Source of the DNA: Eucalyptus grandis
Lineage: Eukaryota > Streptophyta > Magnoliopsida > Myrtales > Myrtaceae
Direction of reading: 5' to 3'
DNA: 64,000 bases
Assembly: GCF_016545825.1 (NCBI RefSeq)
Contig: NC_052612.1
Location: 9,610,001 to 9,674,000 of the forward strand
In this document: in pieces, positions 48,430 through 58,710 of the stretch
How positions within the stretch are numbered: position 1 is the first letter of the stretch
How the letters are laid out: every line of letters starts with the position of its first letter
Notes under the pieces: generated by a model
Told to the model about the DNA's origin: nothing
Database searches by the model: none
Seen by the model: only the letters and a program-made list of their open reading frames with translations
Made by a program: the position numbers and the translations under genes

Positions 48430-51400
48430 TGTTGACACCTAAATTTTGGCAACCCTAAAGAAATAAAATAAAAATTGTATCAGAGCAAATAAAAGGAAAA
48501 ATAAGGGAGGATCAATTTGATTGATTATGAATGGAAGGTGGAAATTCTGATTAGCCACCCTTGTTCTGGCGAATATTCAAATATTAGTAAATGTGGAAGC
48601 AAATTCTCGGTCAAAGAAATCAGGTGAATAAAAAAAGCAAGAAGTTTGATAAAAGGGAAGGAATCAAAGCGTTCAAGGAAAAATCAAGCTGATCGCGAAA
48701 TCATGCCCCGATTTGTAGACCACGAACTAAGGCAACAGAGAAAGGAAGCTTGGAAATTGCCATGGAAGGGGTGTTAGGAACCACTATAAAAGGGGGGGAG
48801 CATTACGTGAACTAAAATGGGGGCAGCAAAAAAGAAAAAGAAAGCGTGAGAAAGTGCAGAAGAGAGAAAAAAGCGGCGTGAGGGATAGAGTGAAAAAAAG
48901 GGGAGAAGTTTGCTCTTGTCCATTCAAAGTCAACTAGCCTTTCTATTCTCTAACAATTTGTAGAGAAGAAAGAAGTCAGCAACAGCAAAGTACAGATAGA
49001 GAAGGAAAGAGTGAACGTGAGAAAAAGAAAAGAAAAAAAGAAGGGGAGCCTTTTTCTTCAGCAAGCCATCGCCCGACGCTCGCGCCTCTATAACGCGTCA
49101 CCCTTCTGCCCGCGCCTCCGTGCTGCTTGCCATCGCACCAGCAGCCCGCGCCACCTCCGCTTGTGTCACCGCACGCTTCTATTTGACGACCGCACCAATG
49201 CAACTAGTAGCCCGTCCATTGCTGTCCTCTTTCCAATGAGCTTCGAGCACCTGACGCCTGCCATCGTCTGCTTCAAGAACCCGTGACCTACAGCCTAGGT
49301 AGCACGGACACGGCGACACGGACACGCGACATGACACGACACGGACACGCGATACGTCATTTCTCGAAAAGTAAAATTTCGACACGTTCCGACACGTTAA
49401 ATATTAAATAAATATTTTTATTTTTAATTAATTTGATTCAAATTCATAAATAAATAAATAAAGAGTTTACAATAAATTTATATTAATAATATTAATAAGA
49501 CTTACACTTTTTTTTTATTTCATTATCCCAAATTTATATTTATTTTTTGAAATCCTCCCCTCTCCCCAAATTTAATTTTATTTTTCGAAACCTCCCACCC
49601 CCAATCTGCGCCCAAGCTTCCCTCGTCTTTTTCCCCCAAATTTTTTTCGCTTTCTTTTTCCCTCCCCACCACCTGACAGCGGTCGATTCCCCCCACCCCC
49701 AAATTAATTTTTATTCTTTCCCTCCCACCATCGTCCATTTCCCCCACCTGTCCGTCACTTTCCCTCCCCCCCAAAATACGTACCCATCAGACTCCCATTT
49801 TGTTATTATTTTTGAGTTTCTCAGAAACCCTAGCTTCTTTAATCCTCCTCGCCGCTCGCGACCTTTCCTCTTCTCCTCCTCCCTCCTCGCTGCACACACG
49901 ACCACCTTCCTTGCCGCTCCTCGCCCGACCCCTTCCTCGCCGCTGCTCGCCGCTCCTCGCCCGACCCCCTTCCTCGCCGCTGCTCTGCCTCTCTCGCCCG
50001 ACCCCTTCCTCCCCGCTCGCCGCTCGCCGCTCGACCGCCTTCCTCTCTTCTTCCTCTCACCTTTGATCCTTTCTCCCTCGCAGCTGTAGCCTCGTCCGAT
50101 CCATCGCAACATCACAGTGGCGGCCCTCGCCTCAGTTTATGCTCGGCCGTCTCTCGCCGTCGCTCGCGGTCTGCTCCCTCCCGGACACGCGTGTCGAAAC
50201 GTATCGGGCAAAGGTTGACCACGTGTCGGAAAATCTGACACGCGTTGACCACGTGTGCGGCCATGTCCGAGCGTGTCGAGGTGTCCGACACGCTCCGACA
50301 CGTGTCAGACACGACACGGAAGCACGGACAATGTGTCCGTGCTACCTAGCCTGCAGCAACTCGTAGCCGTGATTACCAGCAGCACCTCTGTAGCCGCGAA
50401 AACCAGTAGCACCTTTGCCCGCGACCTGCTTGCCTGTCGCCGCTATTGGTCTGCCCACCAGTTGTCGTGCCTCCCGTTGCCCGACACCCGCGCCACCATC
50501 TCTGACGCCAATGCCACCTCTACTTGTCACTGACACCGTAGCAACTGCCGCAAAGAACCTACCTAAATGCTGCCTGCACCGCTGCCTCTCCAACCACCAA
50601 GCACCATCAACCACGACGACCCTCGCCATCTTGAGTTCATCGACTTGACACCGGCCCGCTGCTGGTCCGCTCGCCACAGCCCGACCTCGGCACAAATCAT
50701 CATTCGCAAGTCTCATGAGCCGGTCCAGTTTAGAGAATTAAAAACCTAGTCAAGGTAGTTTTTTTTAAAAAAAAAATAAATTTTCGTTATTATTACTTGA
50801 ACTGGAACATTGGTGTCGATGTTGATTTTATGAATATTTTAGGCATGATCCGTAGAGTGTTGTTGCTCAAAAATCACTACAATTATTAATTTGATTCGTA
50901 AGACGTTGAATCATTTTTTTTTTAATTATATCGATTTTTTTGGCACTTTGATAGTATTTTGATTCTTAAATTATTATAATTATTAATTTAATCTGTAGAC
51001 TTCGGATCAAATTTTTAATTATTTTGAACTTTATTATATATTGTGATGTTTAGGGTTAAAGTAATCGTTAATTTAATCCGTGAGACAATGGATTATTTTT
51101 TAATTATTTTAATTTGTCATTTGTTGAACATCCTATGTGGCTTGGATATAATGTCTATTTGGTAATTGCTTGTCTTGGAAAACACTAAAAAATAAAATAA
51201 AATCAAATCTTGCATCCGAATATGTTGGTTTCGTAAAATAGGATTGCATTTTTTTAGATTGCGCGTTAGGATATGTAGGACTTCATTATCTAGCTTGAAT
51301 AGGATTGCACATAGATTATGATTGGATCTAAATAAGCTTTTTTTTTAATAGATAGGGTCTTAGATAATGTTTGCATGTTTTAATAATCTCGATTTAAAAA

Positions 51401-52115
51401 AAAACAGTTTTCTAAGATTGGATAGGGTTTAAGTCAAATTAATCCCTAAAATAGATTAGAAAATTATTCATTTTAGATAGTTTAATCAGGTTTTTCTTTA
51501 TTAATAATTTTAATAAAAAAGTACAAAAATATTAGGTGCATGTCAAATAGTTTGCATGTTAGGTTCATTTAATTAGAAATTGCTTGTCAATAGAATTAAG
51601 TCATGTAGTTAAAAATGCATAATATATATATGTTTTAATTTCAAGATAAGATAAAATCCCAGAAAAATAATTACTTGCTTTTAGTGTGTTGAATTCCTTT
51701 GGTGTAATTTATTTTATTTATTGAATGATTGATAATGGTTGAGCATCCGTGTGATCACCCAATTGCGTGATAGTGATTTAGGTTAAAATCAATCCAAACT
51801 ACTTGCAAAGACATTTTTGAAAATAAAAAAAAAATGGTACCAAAAGGGCATTAGAGAAATCTAGTGTAACCAAGTCCCCGAATCCAAAGTCTTTGTTTGG
51901 AGAAGTAAAATAATTATCCCATTATTTTACTTAGGTGTTTAATTGACCTATTGTAAATCGATTAGTGGCGACTCCTAGTTAATAATCTTTTGCATGCTAA
52001 AATACTTAAACCTAAGTCGCGAATTGGTATGGGCTTGGAAGAACTCAAGCTAAGTTTAAATTTAGTAGTCTATTAGCCAAACCCTAGGTGGTGCACCCGA
52101 GGTTAGGTCGCGACA
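48430..52115 (+). mobile_element. Solo LTR, Tat/Ogre-like Gypsy, 3.7 kb
   Basis: Starts TGTTGACACCTAAATTTTGG and ends GGTTAGGTCGCGACA, with a perfect 5-bp duplication AAATA on both sides (48425-48429 and 52116-52120). These end motifs and the internal ATCGATTAGTGGCGACTCC are known from large plant Gypsy LTRs; the lineage call is inferred. There is no second LTR, primer site or polyprotein. It carries the 1-kb inverted-repeat element at 49296. Its Pro/Ala/Arg-rich frames (49.0-50.7 kb) are GC-driven. Confidence 0.85.
49296..50348. mobile_element. 1053-bp inverted-repeat DNA element
   Basis: Perfect 16-bp terminal inverted repeats, TAGGTAGCACGGACAC and its complement, flanked by GCC (49293-49295 and 50349-50351). 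An alternative reading has a CTAG duplication and ends GTAGCAC. Subterminal zones are dense in ACACG/CGTGT units. The middle (49800-50100) has leader-like CT-rich DNA and tandem CCTCGCCGCT-type units, perhaps a captured gene 5' end. No transposase is present and the superfamily is unclear. Confidence 0.8.
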
Positions 52116-52120
52116 AAATA

Positions 52121-53215
52121 TATTGCGGAAATAAAGCCTGAATACAATTGATTTATGTGGTTGGCGATGTGCCTACCGTATAATGAGAGATCGACGGGAT
52201 GGTTCCTTTATAATTTGGCTAAGAGAAGATTGCAATCGCCCAAAATACTCACACTCAAGTGTTTTTTTATCCTAGGTACATCCAAAATTGCAAGAATCGA
52301 TCGCGAAAGATGAGTGTTCCTATGCTTTCATCTCTCTTATATGACGGCTCTTAAAAGCTCTCTAGAATTTTCACAAGTTTTTAATAGAATATGAGTTTCG
52401 AAAAAGGGGTCATACCAAGCCTGGATCGAGACTGCATCGTAGGGTTGGACGCCTAGGTACCGTGTTGGAAACATGTCCAACTTCTGGCCATGGGCTGGCA
52501 GCCCGACCATACTTTTAAATTGTTGTGATTGAATGCCGAAGTTGCGAGGCTCGAGAGGTTTAAGCATCTCCTTTCTTTTCACCATGAGAAGAATTATTCA
52601 TCCTCCACCATTTTTCTTAGAAAAAGAAGAGGTCTTAGAAGCTGTGCCTGAAAATGCCAAAGTCCAAGTAACTCGAAAGCGTGAACAAACGAGACAATTG
52701 GATTCAGAAATAGCATGAACACAGCTCATTTATGTGGTTGATGATGTGCTTACTCTACAAGGAGAGATCGATATGATGATTCTTTTATAATCGGTTAAGA
52801 GATGATTATAATTGCTCGAAATTCTCACTCATCCTAGGAATATCCAAACCTACAATAATCCATCACAAAAGGGGAGTACGCTCATGTTCTCGTCTCTCTT
52901 AAATGACGGCTCTCAAAAGCTCTCTAGAGTTTTCACAAGTTTCCGATATAACATGAGTATTGAAAATAGGGTTTTACCAAGTCTGGATTGGGACCGCATC
53001 GCAGGGTCGGCTGCCCCGGGTACCGCTCTGGAAACATGTTCAGCTTCTGGACATTAGCTAGCAGGCCGGCAGTTGTTTTTCATTGTTGCGATTGATTGCT
53101 GAAGTCGCAAGGCTCCAGTGGTTTAAGCATGTCCTTTCTTTAGAAAAAGCCATTGAAGAGGTCTTAGAATTTGAGCCCGAAACTTTGGGGTTTTCCAAAT
53201 TCCGAAGATGTATTC
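52121..53215 (+). repeat. Tandem duplication of about 0.55 kb
   Basis: Unit 1 is 48380-48429 plus 52121 to about 52640 (split by the solo LTR). Unit 2 is about 52660-53215. Shared text includes CATTTATGTGGTTG, ATGACGGCTCT, AAAGCTCTCTAGA, TTTTCACAAGTTT and GTTTAAGCAT. A minus-strand frame in unit 1 (52337-52585) is not conserved in unit 2, so it is not called a gene. Confidence 0.8.
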
Positions 53216-53332
53216 TTCTGCAATAGCGATGAGGAGGGAATTACACATCAGAATGTATGTCCCCAACGAGGGATGTACCATGCAGCAAAGCAATTAATTA
53301 GGCACATCATGTCTGCCAACTTTAGTACATAG

Positions 53333-53636
53333 TCAGTTTAGAGTATCATTGGGTCGGGGATGAGCAAAGTCAAATCCCACATCGGATGTCCGTGCTCTCA
53401 ATTTACAGTACATTTAAATTCTTTAAACCTGGTTTTCTCTATATTTCTTTAGTAATTGAGCATCTAAAATACTTGCTCGAGAGGTAAACAGTGGGTTTAG
53501 AGTATCATTGTGCTGGCACGAGCAAAGACTGATTCCACATTGCATGTCCGTGCTCTCGATTCATGGTACGTTTAAATTCGCAAAACCAGGTTTTTTCTAT
53601 ACGTTCTCTTTAATGATTGAGCGGCTAGGGTTTGTA
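53333..53636 (+). repeat. Direct repeat pair upstream of the HMA pseudogene
   Basis: About 53333-53485 and 53489-53636 are diverged copies sharing GTTTAGAGTATCATTG, GATGTCCGTGCTCTC-like text, CGAGCAAAG/TGAGCAAAG and ACCTGGTTTT/ACCAGGTTTT. Confidence 0.75.
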
Positions 53637-53872
53637 GATTAGGGCGATTTTTTTGTCGCCGCTGGCCTTTGCCCTAATTTGCACGTCATCCGTTAGGATA
53701 GCGACGTCCACGAACCTGTCCCGGAGGCAGGTCACGTCGAAATTTCCCCACACAGATTCCCCCAGCTCTGCCTAGCTTCTTTCCACCTTTTCCTGTTGAA
53801 ATTTATAGCGGCATTTCCCTTTTTCCACGCAAAAGACTCCAGTGAAGACTCGATATGAATAGAAGAAAATGG

Positions 53873-54230
53873 CTATAAAAACACTCTCCCTCTATTTCTC
53901 TGTCGTCTTCACGATACAAATCATGCCCTAACTCCATTCAGTCCATCTCTCAGAAGATTTGAAAATTATCTGCAGGTCTGTCGAAGAGCATTCTCAACAA
54001 ACCAAGACCGTGACTAAGGTGTGAAATCTAGTATGACACTAATGTTTGATTTGTTTACAAGAAAATGTTGATATATATGATTCCGGTTCTTTATGCTTGC
54101 AGAAAAAGGTGGTGGTCAAGGTGTCCAACATGCACGGTAGGAATCCGAAGTGCTTGCTCTGCCCGAAATTTGGAATGCAAGAAAATCGCTCGAAGGCTCT
54201 TAAAATCGCAGTCACCATCCGGGGTAATAA
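53873..54230 (+). pseudogene. Heavy-metal-associated domain protein (HIPP-like) fragment
   Basis: A TATA box (CTATAAAA at 53873-53880) precedes a leader-like stretch. An acceptor TTGCAG (ending at 54102) opens an exon reading KKVVVKVS, then, after an inserted stretch of about 16 codons, MQENRSKALKIAVTIRG. This resembles the N-terminal half of plant HMA-domain proteins, which normally read KVVIKV...(M)...RSKALKIAVGVSG and bind metals. The usual position of the CxxC is occupied by MQENRS, while the insertion itself contains CLLC. A donor-like GGTAATA follows, but no second exon with the rest of the domain or an isoprenylation box was found. A short first exon encoding the start was not identified. 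It is probably a truncated relic. Confidence 0.6.
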
Positions 54231-54929
54231 TCGAAAACAAAAATAACATTAGGGGTGTACTTAGGATTGTCCACAAGAAAGATAAAAAAAGTTCCTGAAG
54301 AAAGAAATTAGTTGTAATACTTGTTAAGAATATGAAGCAGGCTCTCTAGAGATCCTTGTCCAAAAGGAAACTTGTTGCACAAAGGAAGGAATTGGTTTCA
54401 AGGATTGAAAGAAGCATACAAGAAGTTTTTACAAGAAAAGAAAACCTTTCTTTGCCATGTGTAATAGAGAAGGCTGAGGAGCAACCATAGAACCTGAACT
54501 ATTTCCATTTCCTCGGAAGCTAATTTCTCTTCTTTACCTACAGCAGAATCACACTGCAGAAAAGATTCAACCGCTAGTAGATTGTAGAAATCTGAGGACT
54601 GTGATATTCGTTGAGTTCTAGCAGCTTTTTCCCTAACGGTAGTAAATTTGATTGTCCAATTTATTAAACAGATATTAAGAAGACTATGATAGTATATAGA
54701 AACGTGTTTCATGTGACTTTCTAGTAGAACGAGTTTTTAATTGGTTCGTGATTTCTTTGCTTGATTAATGCATGCAGGGTTCTCATCATTGAGTTTTAAT
54801 TGGTCCATGATCTCTGTTAATATTATATATGCACAGGCTAATTTACAAAGGAATATGATATACGGTAAGATGATGTTTGGACGATGCGGAAATCGATTAA
54901 CTTCCCTTAATTTGTCGATTAACATTTTG
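54231..54929. other. Unassigned stretch
   Basis: No domain-bearing frame. Composition is AT-rich with some purine-rich text around 54270-54470. Confidence 0.4.
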
Positions 54930-55385
54930 TTTAACATTTTGCATTTCTTAGCAAACGTCTGGTGCTTACACTAGCATATTTATAGACAATGAGAAGGCTA
55001 ATTAATATACTTTAAAATTGAAAAATTAATACACACACACACATATCTTTATATGTGTATTTCTCAAAATAGCTGCCTAAATCAATTGGAAAATTTTACT
55101 CCATGGTCAAGAGGCCATAGCCCATGGCCATTTGCAGGCTTTTCTATCTAGCAATCCACTCAATGATAGTTTCACAAACCAACTTAATGCTCCCCCTTTG
55201 GTAACAAGCTCTCTTCACACGTTCTCGGAGCATGCTTGGTCTAGCTTTCTCGTAGCAGTTATTAACTGCGAAAACAGGTATTTCGTCTTTTAAGAGGTCA
55301 TTCGACAGATCCTTAGCAGTCGTGGGTCAGCTTTGACCTTTTGGAATGTGTCTTCATCCAGTTTTGAAGGGTTACGGTTGTAAAA
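54930..55385 (+). repeat. Duplicated block, copy 2
   Basis: Partner of 45130-45552. It contains a short CA/TA run (ACACACACAC near 55032). Alignment with copy 1 ends at TTTTGAAGG, where copy 1 has the nad4 fragment. Confidence 0.8.
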
Positions 55386-55565
55386 CATGTATTGTCGTAT
55401 TCACAAGTGGGCCCATCCCATTAAATAGGTGAGTTGAGTCGAAAATGATCCGATTCAAATTGATCAATTTAACCTGTATTGATCCAATTTTATGTAATGC
55501 AATTTTACCGACCCAACCTATGTCACTAAAATACATGCATATACATACCAAAACATTTGACTTAC

Positions 55566-57590
55566 TGTCGCGACCTCTTTTTTTCTGGCGCCCGCAATCA
55601 GGTACAGGCGCCTAAGGAGGCTAATGGCTCGGCTAAATTTAATTATGCCCGGACTCTCCCAAGTCCACCAATTCACGATTTTAATAGTTTGAGTTTTTAA
55701 CCTATAAATCAATTTTTAAAATGGAGTCGCCACTAATCGATTTGGAGTGGGTCGATTAGAAACCCAAGCGAAGTATCGGAGAAATACTCGCTCCCGCGCA
55801 ACCGAGAAATTAGGATCGGGGACTTGATTACACTAGTTAATCACTAATGCCCTTTCGGTACCTAATCTTGTTTAAACCCTAAGGCTTTTTTGGATATTTG
55901 AGAGATTTTCTATGCATTTTTGGGAGGAAAAACATTTTTTGAGTCATTTTCTAATTTTTGGACGCAAAGGGATTTTTTGGAAAAACACAAGTCTTTTTTG
56001 GCTTTTCTGAAATTTTTTGACTTTTTCATGAATTTTTGGCTTTTTTGGATTTTGGCTTTTTTGATTTTTTTTTGAAAATAAAATATTTTTTAATATTTTG
56101 AAAATATTTGGAAAATAAATTATTTTTGATTTTTCTCGATTTTTTAGAAAATAAAATATTTTTAAATATTTTTGGTTTTTTTTTGAAATTAAAATATTTT
56201 AAAATATTTTTCGAAAATAAATGATTATTTATTATTTATTTATTTTTATTAAAATATTATATAAAATAAAATTTAAAAGCCGACCCGGCCGGATCCGCGG
56301 GTTGGGTCCGACCCGGTCGACGACCCAAAACGCGCACTCGGCCCGCAACGCGGCCCGACTCGGATTTTTTGCTTTTTCTTAAAACTCAGCCCACAAACAC
56401 ACGAAATTGGGCCTATTATTAAAAAAGATGCCCGGCTCGAGTTCGAAACCGGCCCGGCGAGTGTGTCCAACCCGGGGAAACCCTACCCGGAACCGGGAAA
56501 CCGGCTGGACGAACCCGCGGCCGACTCCGGTTCCCGACCTCCTTTCTCCTTCGCTCACTCGCGGCGCCGGTGAGGGGGAGAAGCGCCACCGGCGACGACA
56601 AGAAGCGACGGCGGCCACACGGCGGCGACGACACAACCGACGGCGGCGACAAAACGGTTCCGGCGAGGATGAGTGAGGATGGGTCCGTGTCGGTGTGGCC
56701 GCGGCACGGCTTGAGAGGGGGCATGGATCGCGACTACGCGACCGGAGGCGGTGGATACCGGTGGCGGCAAATGGTGGTGGTGACGACGACAAGGGCGCCG
56801 ACGGCCCTCGACTCTCGGATCCGGTGGGCGTTGGTGGGTCGGTTGCGGCACGGCGTTGGGCGGCATCTACGGCGGCTCCTTCCTCCCCGAATCCGACCTT
56901 CCCTCCTCCGATTTCTCTCACTTAGGCCGATCCGAGCCTCCACCGGCCGGATCCGACCTCTCGGTTGTTCGCCGCCGGCCTTCCCGAAGTCTCGGTGGAG
57001 GGTGGGCTGAGCTCACAACTCGAGCTCTCTCTCGCCGCTCGTCGATTCCTCCCCCGAAGTCTCTCGGTGGGAAGATCTCCAAGCTTGCGATGCCGTTCGT
57101 CGACGGAGGTGCTCCTCTATTTATAGGCGAAGAGGTCCGGTCAACGGAGCTTCGATCGGTGGTCCCCTTCGCGCGCCGAGCGGTTCTCCTTGGCTGGACG
57201 GGCGTCCCATCCGAGTTTATCCAGTGAAGCGTGCTCGGCATTGATGGCGCCCGAGATCTTATCCTCTCCGGCCGACGCGGCCTACTCCTTCGGCCGTAGG
57301 CCGTCCTTTGCGTGCGTTGTCATCTTCTTTGTGTGAACTACAGAGGCAGAGAAAGAAGGAACGATGAAGAAGAAGAGGGAAGAAGAAGAACGAAGAAGAA
57401 GGGGAAAAGAGGGGTGGGGCCAAGTCGTGCGAAAGGAAAAAGAAAGAAAAGGGGGCTGACTGCTTTTCTTGCTTTTATTATTATTTTTTTGTTTTTGTTT
57501 TTGTTATTTATTTTGTTTATTATCCGAAAAAGGAAAAACAAAGATTAAAAGAAATTAAAGCCTAACTAACCAAAATTTTAGGTGTCAACA
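55566..57590 (-). mobile_element. Solo LTR, Tat/Ogre-like Gypsy, 2.0 kb
   Basis: On the minus strand it begins TGTTGACACCTAAAATTTTG and ends GAGGTCGCGACA. A perfect 5-bp duplication, CTTAC, flanks it (55561-55565 and 57591-57595). It shares ATCGATTAGTGGCGACTCC near its 3' end with the 48430-52115 LTR. It has an unusual TTTTTGG/AAAATATTT-rich zone (55890-56270) and a GC-rich zone (56280-57250). No internal region or second LTR is present. Confidence 0.87.
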
Positions 57591-57774
57591 CTTACTTAAA
57601 GCTCTTCATAGAATACGTTACTTGGATTGATTTTTTTATCAAATGAAAAAAATAAATCGACATAATAAAATTTGTTAGTAAATAAAAGAAAAACATAAAA
57701 AAACCTAAAGATTGAAATGCACATAAAAGCTAGAAAAGTATGCATGTGTTGTGATGAAACATGCAGGAAATTGC

Positions 57775-58200
57775 CATAAAAACCATAACTTATTGTATTT
57801 GTACCAATTTAGTTCTAAACAATTCAATTTTGCTAATTTAGTCCTAAACTTTTTGATAATTTGACAATTTAGTCATTGTAATCAATTTTGACCAACAATT
57901 GCTAATGTAGATGAGAGCTATCTTACGTGGCACAATTGACGTAGGATGGTCAGGATTGATATGGATAATTTTTATAATTTTTTTAAAATTATATATATTT
58001 TTAATTTCTATATATATATATATATATATTGTTTTTTCTTTCTTTCTTTCTTTCCCTAAGCCCAATGAGGATTGCTAGATGACCCTCATTGGCCACGAGT
58101 GAGATTGAGCCCTCACTAGATTTGGTGAGGGCCACAAAGCCCTGGCCGGTCGTGGGGGAGTGCAGCAATTTAAAAGGAAGCGGTTTTTCGCACAGCTTGC
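57775..58200. repeat. MITE-like dispersed repeat with microsatellites
   Basis: Text of the type TGCTAATTTAGTCCTAAACT and ACGTGGCACAATTGACGTA recalls the MITE-like part of the 1.2-kb array unit. Inside it lie a TA run (58009-58029) and a TTTC run (58036-58054). Confidence 0.6.
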
Positions 58201-58710
58201 TCATAGTGCAGGGACCACTAGCTTAACATAAAATATTTATCGCAAAGGCAATAATCATTGGTGTAGGGCTTTCGGACAAAACTCATTTTTTCCACTGATA
58301 GAGGGTAGTTTAGGACGTTGGTAGGCAAATTGATGTTCTTAGATGGAGAATATCTCCAAGAACATACATCGCAGAACTTTTTTTCTGTATTTATAAACGC
58401 GACCCAAAGAATTTATTTTGATCCGTAAGCAGATTCAAATGGATCCGGGTATCGTTGTTTTTCCAAAATCGACGGTCGCAATTGCTCCCAAAGTATATTG
58501 AGAAAAATCTTATACTAGGAATCAGGAGTTCTTTTGGTCTCGCTTTACCTAAAACCGACCATTCTTCTCGATTTCCCATGTAGTTGACCAATGGTTGAAG
58601 AGAATCCGAAGCATTCAGTTTCTAAGCTCGACCAAATCCATCAATTTCCATTTGGACTTTCTTCACGTTTTGTTTTGTCGAGGCCCGAAGGAAACGTCCC
58701 TCTCACTACG
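58201..58710. other. Unassigned stretch before the array
   Basis: Open frames exist on both strands around 58390-58590, but no domain was recognised. Confidence 0.4.

Noticed and set aside
49547..50716. Pro/Ser/Arg-rich frames on both strands
   Set aside because: They span the ends of the inverted-repeat element and tandem GC-rich units; no domain.
52337..52585. Minus-strand frame of 82 codons
   Set aside because: The partner unit at about 52900-53130 has stops in this frame, so coding selection is unsupported.
56379..57241. Arg-rich overlapping frames on both strands
   Set aside because: They lie wholly in the GC-rich part of a solo LTR.
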